In this document: piece by piece, positions 62,513 to 64,000 of the stretch | Layout of the letters: the number at the start of each line of letters is the position of its first letter | How positions within the stretch are numbered: position 1 is the stretch's first letter | Position numbers and translations under genes: made by a program | Notes under the pieces: generated by a model | Databases searched by the model: none | What the model was told of the DNA's origin: nothing | Seen by the model: only the letters and a program-made list of their open reading frames with translations | Assembly (NCBI GenBank): GCA_009193035.1 | Contig: SWDT01000100.1 | Span: forward strand, 1-64,000 | Direction of reading: 5' to 3' | Source: Halicephalobus mephisto | Taxonomy: Eukaryota > Nematoda > Chromadorea > Rhabditida > Panagrolaimidae | Length of the DNA stretch: 64,000 bases

Positions 62513-63961
62513 TCACTTTGTTTTTTCCTTCAAGGCGAAGAAGATGTAGCACCTGTAGATGAATGCAATAACGGTCCAGGTGGAGAACAAACTGATTCCG
62601 ACCCAGTGGGCTCCGCTCCAGTCTCTGCCGTAGGCGATTTGACTCCAGATCTGAGCAGATAAGATGAAAAAACAGCAGATACTTCGGGATTCTGCTGCGA
62701 TGCTTCTGTCTCTTTGGAACTTCCAATGGAGAGCGTGAGCAGAGACTATGTATCCTGCAACGAAGAAGGATCCAAGTATCCGTCCACAGAGTTGATGCGA
62801 AAAATCAAGAGTAACTTTGACTTGTCGATGAAGGAGCCATTGAGGACAAGCGATCCAAGCCATTCCGATGAGAATCGCAGCAAGGGAATCCAGTTGATAG
62901 AGTCCGTTTCCCCCTATGTGGTCGTGATAGAGAGTTCCTCCAACTGGCCATCTGAATTTAACCATAAGAACCACGTAGATCAAAATGACGACGAAGGAAG
63001 AGTAGATGATGAAAGAAATATACTGTAAAAACAATAAATAAATAACTTTAATCAAATAGAATCTTTAGAAATTTGATGTTTTTTAAATTTTTAGAAGTTT
63101 AATATTTTTTAAATTTTTAGAAATTTAATGTTTTTTAAATTTCTAGAAATTTGATGTTTTTTAAATTTTTAGAATTTTTAGAAAGTTTTAAAAATTTTCA
63201 GAATTTAATGAAATTTTTTTTTAATTTTCCAAAATTTAATTAGAAATTTTAAAATTTCTGGAAATTTCTAGAATTTTTAGAGTTTTCAGAATTATAAAAA
63301 TTTTTTTAATTTTCTAGAATCTTCTAAAATTTTTAGAATCTTCCAAAAATTCCATAAAATTTTTCGAAATCTTTAAAAATTTCAAAATTTTTAAAAAATT
63401 TTTAGAATCGAAAATTCTGGAATTTTTTAGAAATTCATAAAAATTAATATTTTTAATTTTTAGAACACTACGATTACCTTCGGATCAATGAGTTCAGGAT
63501 GCTCGGATCTCGTGTTGAAAGCGAACAACAAAGCAAAAGCACAAGTCATAAGTCTGATGATGAAACAAGTACTTTGGGTTTCTGGAGATCGGTCTCGGAA
63601 TCTGAGGAAGAAAAATCCTCCGGCCATTATCTGGCCTCCTACACATCTGACAAGATGCCAATGAACTCCATCAGTCTCTTTTCCCTAAAAATTCATTTAT
63701 TTTATAAAATTTTAAAAATTTAAAATAAAAATAAAAATTTAATTTTTAATTTAAAATAAAATTTAATTTTCAGTTAAAATTTAATTTTTAATTTAAATAA
63801 AATTTAATTTTTAATTTAAAATAAAATTTAATTTTTAATTTAAATTAAAAACATACAAATACAAAATCCGCCACTTTATCCGGAGCGAAGAAGAGCAAAG
63901 CTCCAGAAGCCAAGGCCAGAATTGCATCGACCGTCAGAACATTCTTCGTTGTGAAAATCAT
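62513..63961 (-). CDS. Polytopic membrane protein with internal duplication
   Basis: Three exons in phase 0 (63863-63961, 63478-63684, 62513-63022) give 271 residues. Hydrophobic segments include VDAILALASGALLFFAP, GQIMAGGFFFLRF, FIIRLMTCAFALLFAF, ISFIIYSSFVVILIYVVLMV, DSLAAILIGMAWIACP, ILGSFFVAGYIVSAHAL, ICCFFILSAQIWSQIAY and VGISLFSTWTVIAFIYRCY. The first half (LTVDAILALASG...HWHLVRCVGGQIMAGGFFF) and second half (YQLDSLAAILIGM...FSHQLCGRILGSFFVAGYIV) look like two copies of one unit. The C-terminus ALKEKTK resembles a dilysine-type ER signal only loosely. The ATG follows TTTTAG by four bases, so a trans-splice start is likely. No named family recognised; function unknown. Confidence 0.8.
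63060..63450. repeat. AT-rich array in the membrane-protein gene intron 2
   Basis: Copies of AATTTAATGTTTTTTAAATT and TTTCTAGAATTTTTAGA, 40-bp-type unit degrading rightwards. 63720-63850 is a similar TTTAATTTTTAATTTAAAAT block in intron 1. Confidence 0.8.
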
Positions 63962-64000
63962 TCTTCTAAAATCATGTTATGAATTACTGTAAAAATAAAA

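Overview
The window is eukaryotic nuclear DNA, almost certainly from a nematode related to Caenorhabditis. Genes are built from short exons joined by introns of about 40 to 50 bases with TTTTCAG-type acceptors. Several start codons lie a few bases after an acceptor-like TTTCAG/TTTTAG, as expected for spliced-leader trans-splicing. The motif CTACAGTAA is scattered everywhere, and the gene families are typical nematode ones (Srg/Srv-like chemoreceptor, DDR kinase, MTFP1, AMMECR1). No rRNA, CRISPR or bacterial features were seen. All gene models were joined by hand from splice signals and reading-frame phase; none has transcript support.

Layout. 0.6-8.4 kb (-): an eight-exon C2H2 zinc-finger factor with an eh1-like motif. 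8.4-21.2 kb: mostly tandem repeats, with the probable 3' end of an unrecognised minus-strand gene (13.5-14.8 kb) and low-AT islands. 21.27-21.92 kb (+): MTFP1/MTP18-like gene, convergent at 75 bp spacing with an AMMECR1 gene (21.99-22.73 kb, -). 23.96-30.05 kb (+): short-chain dehydrogenase fused to a TMEM254-like domain. 33.33-40.07 kb (+): discoidin-domain receptor tyrosine kinase. 43.83-44.14 kb (+): tiny 10-cysteine secreted protein. 44.88-46.14 kb (-): seven-TM chemoreceptor. 47.92-49.93 kb (-): cyclin C. 50.47-53.83 kb (-): ionotropic-glutamate-receptor-like channel. 54.83-56.43 kb (-) and 57.73-60.74 kb (+): two divergent genes sharing unusual CxxC...HxxC modules; the plus one ends in an OTU-like domain whose catalytic Cys and His appear replaced. 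62.51-63.96 kb (-): five-to-eight-span membrane protein with an internal duplication.

Two compartments stand out. From 0 to about 42 kb, introns and spacers are inflated by AT-rich local tandem arrays that differ from one intron to the next. From about 42 to 62 kb, tandem arrays are sparser and terminal-inverted-repeat elements are common. These include a pogo/Tigger-like family with a nested insertion, a 0.23-kb TGTTRGATCG family, a CACAAAAAAGYGTAACTTT family that also sits in receptor introns, and two near-perfect palindromes of about 0.4 kb. The genes do not form an obvious pathway, but several encode membrane or signalling proteins (receptor kinase, chemoreceptor, ion channel, polytopic protein).

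The most interesting candidate for something undescribed is the 54.8-60.7 kb pair: paralogous zinc modules in swapped order, one copy carrying a pseudo-OTU domain, embedded in mobile elements, one of which supplies the stop codon of the other copy.
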